This document shows positions 31,757 to 33,296 of a DNA stretch of 33,296 nt, in pieces (within the stretch, counting starts at the first letter, position 1; every line of letters starts with the position of its first letter). The notes under the pieces were generated by a model that was not told the DNA's origin, did not search any database, and was given only the letters and a program-made list of their open reading frames with translations. This stretch comes from Methanomassiliicoccales archaeon. GTDB lineage: Archaea > Thermoplasmatota > Thermoplasmata > SG8-5. The stretch spans positions 1 through 33,296 of the forward strand of contig DAOVXH010000001.1 in the NCBI GenBank assembly GCA_030636255.1. The letters are read 5' to 3'. A program made the translations under genes and the position numbers.

Positions 31757-33296
31757 ATGAAAAACTATAGCATCCTTAGTTTAATCATAGCATTATTGCT
31801 ATTGAGCACAGGAATAAACGCACTTGTAATTGGAGGAATATCTGAAAATGTATTAGACATCGAAGATTTGACCCCAAATGAGCTTATGACAGAGATTGAG
31901 GCAAATGACGATTTTGAATTGTTTGATGTCAACAATATACCGACATTGAGCGACAGAATCTCACCTGAACTTATGGAAAAAATTAACATAAAGGAACGGG
32001 TGAAAGTGACCATAATAACCTCAGATATCGCAGAACTGGCAATAGCTCTAAAAGATTATGATTACGGTGGCACAAGGATTGGTGTTGAAAACAGCAAATA
32101 TATTGCAGCACCAACTATTGAAATAGATAGTTCAGCCATCTCTAATCTTGGAATGCTTTCTGGCGTAATTAGCATATTCGAACATGAAGAGCCGATTTAC
32201 CATGGATATCCAGTAGAGGATGAATTGGGTAGTGGTGGATTCTCAGAAACAGACACTTTCGACGGCGATGGATTGGAAAGAATTCCAGCAATGCAACACA
32301 AGGCAGACAGGGCCTGGGATAATGGCATAACCGGAGATGGTGTCAATATTGCAGTCATGGGCGCCGGTGTCGATTTCGCACATCCAGACCTTTATGGAAC
32401 TCAGGCAAGAATAACAGATGCCGCCTCCCCCTACTTCGGATGGCCAATAATGTTTGACCCAGCATCAATGGACGCATTCATAAAATTGATTGATGAAAAC
32501 GAAACCATGGAAGATGCCTGGTACGTTAGCACCACCGACACAAACTCCAATGTTACTCACCCTATTGTCATTGACGGCACTAATGATTTCTGGCGTGACG
32601 AAACCATTGGTGTGGATGCAATAAACGATGGAGCAAACGATGAATTGACAAAGATTGATGGTAGAATCAGTGATTTTGAATTGAAATCACTGAAAATTGC
32701 CCAGGACCAGGATAACTGGTACTTTGGTTTTGACACTTTTTGCAATGCTACTGATGTGAATTATGGATTATACATTGACACAGACCAGACAACAGATTCA
32801 GGTGGAGACTTTGACCCCTTCGGAAACTATGTCAATACTACTGGATGGGATCCAATACAGAATACATTCAATGCATTGAATGCAACACATATGCCAGAAT
32901 TTGCTCTATACTTTAACCACACAGGAATTACTTGGGAAGCTGATGACACTGGTGCTCTTGCTAAGGATACTGATGAATTCGCAGAAGTGACTTTCAGTGA
33001 GTGGATACCAGGAACCAGTAGCTGGGAGAACAAATTGCTCAATGATACAGAAGAAGTCAATGGAGAATTTGCATACAGTGGCTATGGCTTCGATAAAGGG
33101 CTGAATGATTTCTGTGGCTTCGTGGAATTCTCTTTGCCCAGGGCCACCTTAAATGATGCAGAAGAGATATCTGTAATAATGTTTACTACTGGGAACAATC
33201 AATCCACAGTTCAGGATTCAACAAACTTTGATCCTAATGTCATGCTCAAAGAAAATGATTGGTCTACAAACATGACCACGCTCTCTGCATATGTTA
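31757..33296 (+). CDS. Second secreted S8-family protein, catalytic Asp position Gly (3' truncated by the window)
   Basis: The frame starts at ATG 31757 and stays open for 513 codons to the window end. A signal peptide (about 1-22, ALLLLSTGINA) and an inhibitor-like propeptide region (about 80-145) precede the S8 start, ADRAWDNGITGDGVNIAVMGAGVDFAHPDL (170-212 region). In active family members the block reads AVxDTGVD; here the Asp is Gly202 (codon GGC at 32360-32362). No HGTH motif follows within the 300 residues seen. Instead there is a large Asp/Asn-rich insert with a DOMON/CBM9-like pattern (IDGTNDFWRDETIG ... DNWYFGFDTF ... LYIDTDQ). Pyrolysin-like proteases are known to carry an insert between Asp and His. 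This protein may be a pseudoprotease or may use another residue. GGAAGGAGG precedes the start. Confidence 0.85.
   Translation, partial: MKNYSILSLIIALLLLSTGINALVIGGISENVLDIEDLTPNELMTEIEANDDFELFDVNNIPTLSDRISPELMEKINIKERVKVTIITSDIAELAIALKDYDYGGTRIGVENSKYIAAPTIEIDSSAISNLGMLSGVISIFEHEEPIYHGYPVEDELGSGGFSETDTFDGDGLERIPAMQHKADRAWDNGITGDGVNIAVMGAGVDFAHPDLYGTQARITDAASPYFGWPIMFDPASMDAFIKLIDENETMEDAWYVSTTDTNSNVTHPIVIDGTNDFWRDETIGVDAINDGANDELTKIDGRISDFELKSLKIAQDQDNWYFGFDTFCNATDVNYGLYIDTDQTTDSGGDFDPFGNYVNTTGWDPIQNTFNALNATHMPEFALYFNHTGITWEADDTGALAKDTDEFAEVTFSEWIPGTSSWENKLLNDTEEVNGEFAYSGYGFDKGLNDFCGFVEFSLPRATLNDAEEISVIMFTTGNNQSTVQDSTNFDPNVMLKENDWSTNMTTLSAYV

Noticed and set aside
1..33296. tRNA, rRNA, CRISPR arrays, insertion sequences
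   Set aside because: No cloverleaf-like sequence, no regular short-repeat spacing and no transposase frame or terminal repeats were seen in the gaps or frames.

Overview
The window is archaeal, and the gene set points to an uncultured member of Thermoplasmatota; this placement is inferred from gene content, not from a tree. The evidence is an archaeal proteasome beta subunit beside the KH/beta-CASP termination nuclease aCPSF1 (FttA), an aRF1-type release factor, PyrB/PyrI, an XPD-type Fe-S helicase, AT-rich TATA elements (some with leaderless-type spacing), GGAGG ribosome binding sites and very large multi-domain surface proteins. No tRNA, rRNA, CRISPR array or insertion sequence was seen. 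No gap without a gene exceeds about 270 bp; the longest is 31486-31756.

Left third (1-9.9 kb), housekeeping: a 5'-truncated PLP enzyme (Kbl/BioF family), then psmB and aCPSF1 on the plus strand, then a convergent minus-strand pair, purM and a gamma-carbonic-anhydrase-like protein. Divergent from purM runs a tight plus-strand series pyrB-pyrI-prf1-argS, with ATGA and TGATG overlaps at two of its junctions.

Middle (9.9-21.9 kb), mostly minus strand: a small membrane-anchored protein, a short-chain dehydrogenase, a zinc-ribbon membrane protein, a GNAT acetyltransferase and a methyltransferase. Upstream of these lie three genes that look like an extracytoplasmic redox and surface module. One is an Asp-rich, TSP3-like secreted protein. 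The second is a roughly 1000-residue fusion of a NapH-type membrane Fe-S protein with two thioredoxin-like segments outside the cell. The third is a secreted thioredoxin/Omp28-like protein. A cysteine-bearing HTH regulator is divergent from the last of these, and the gap between them carries three palindromes. This is the strongest candidate for an undescribed system in the window.

Right third (21.9-33.3 kb): an XPD-type helicase with a leaderless-type promoter; a signalling-like cluster of a coiled-coil protein with a possible longin/roadblock-like end, a V4R protein and a roadblock/LC7 protein, linked by a repeated AAAAGTTAGGA motif and hairpins; a small conserved-looking protein; a 1679-residue subtilisin-like surface protease; and, divergent from it, the start of a second S8-family protein whose expected catalytic Asp is Gly. 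The protease and the thioredoxin/Omp28-like protein end in the same 165-residue C-terminal domain (about 68% identical by hand alignment), which suggests a shared surface-attachment or sorting tail.
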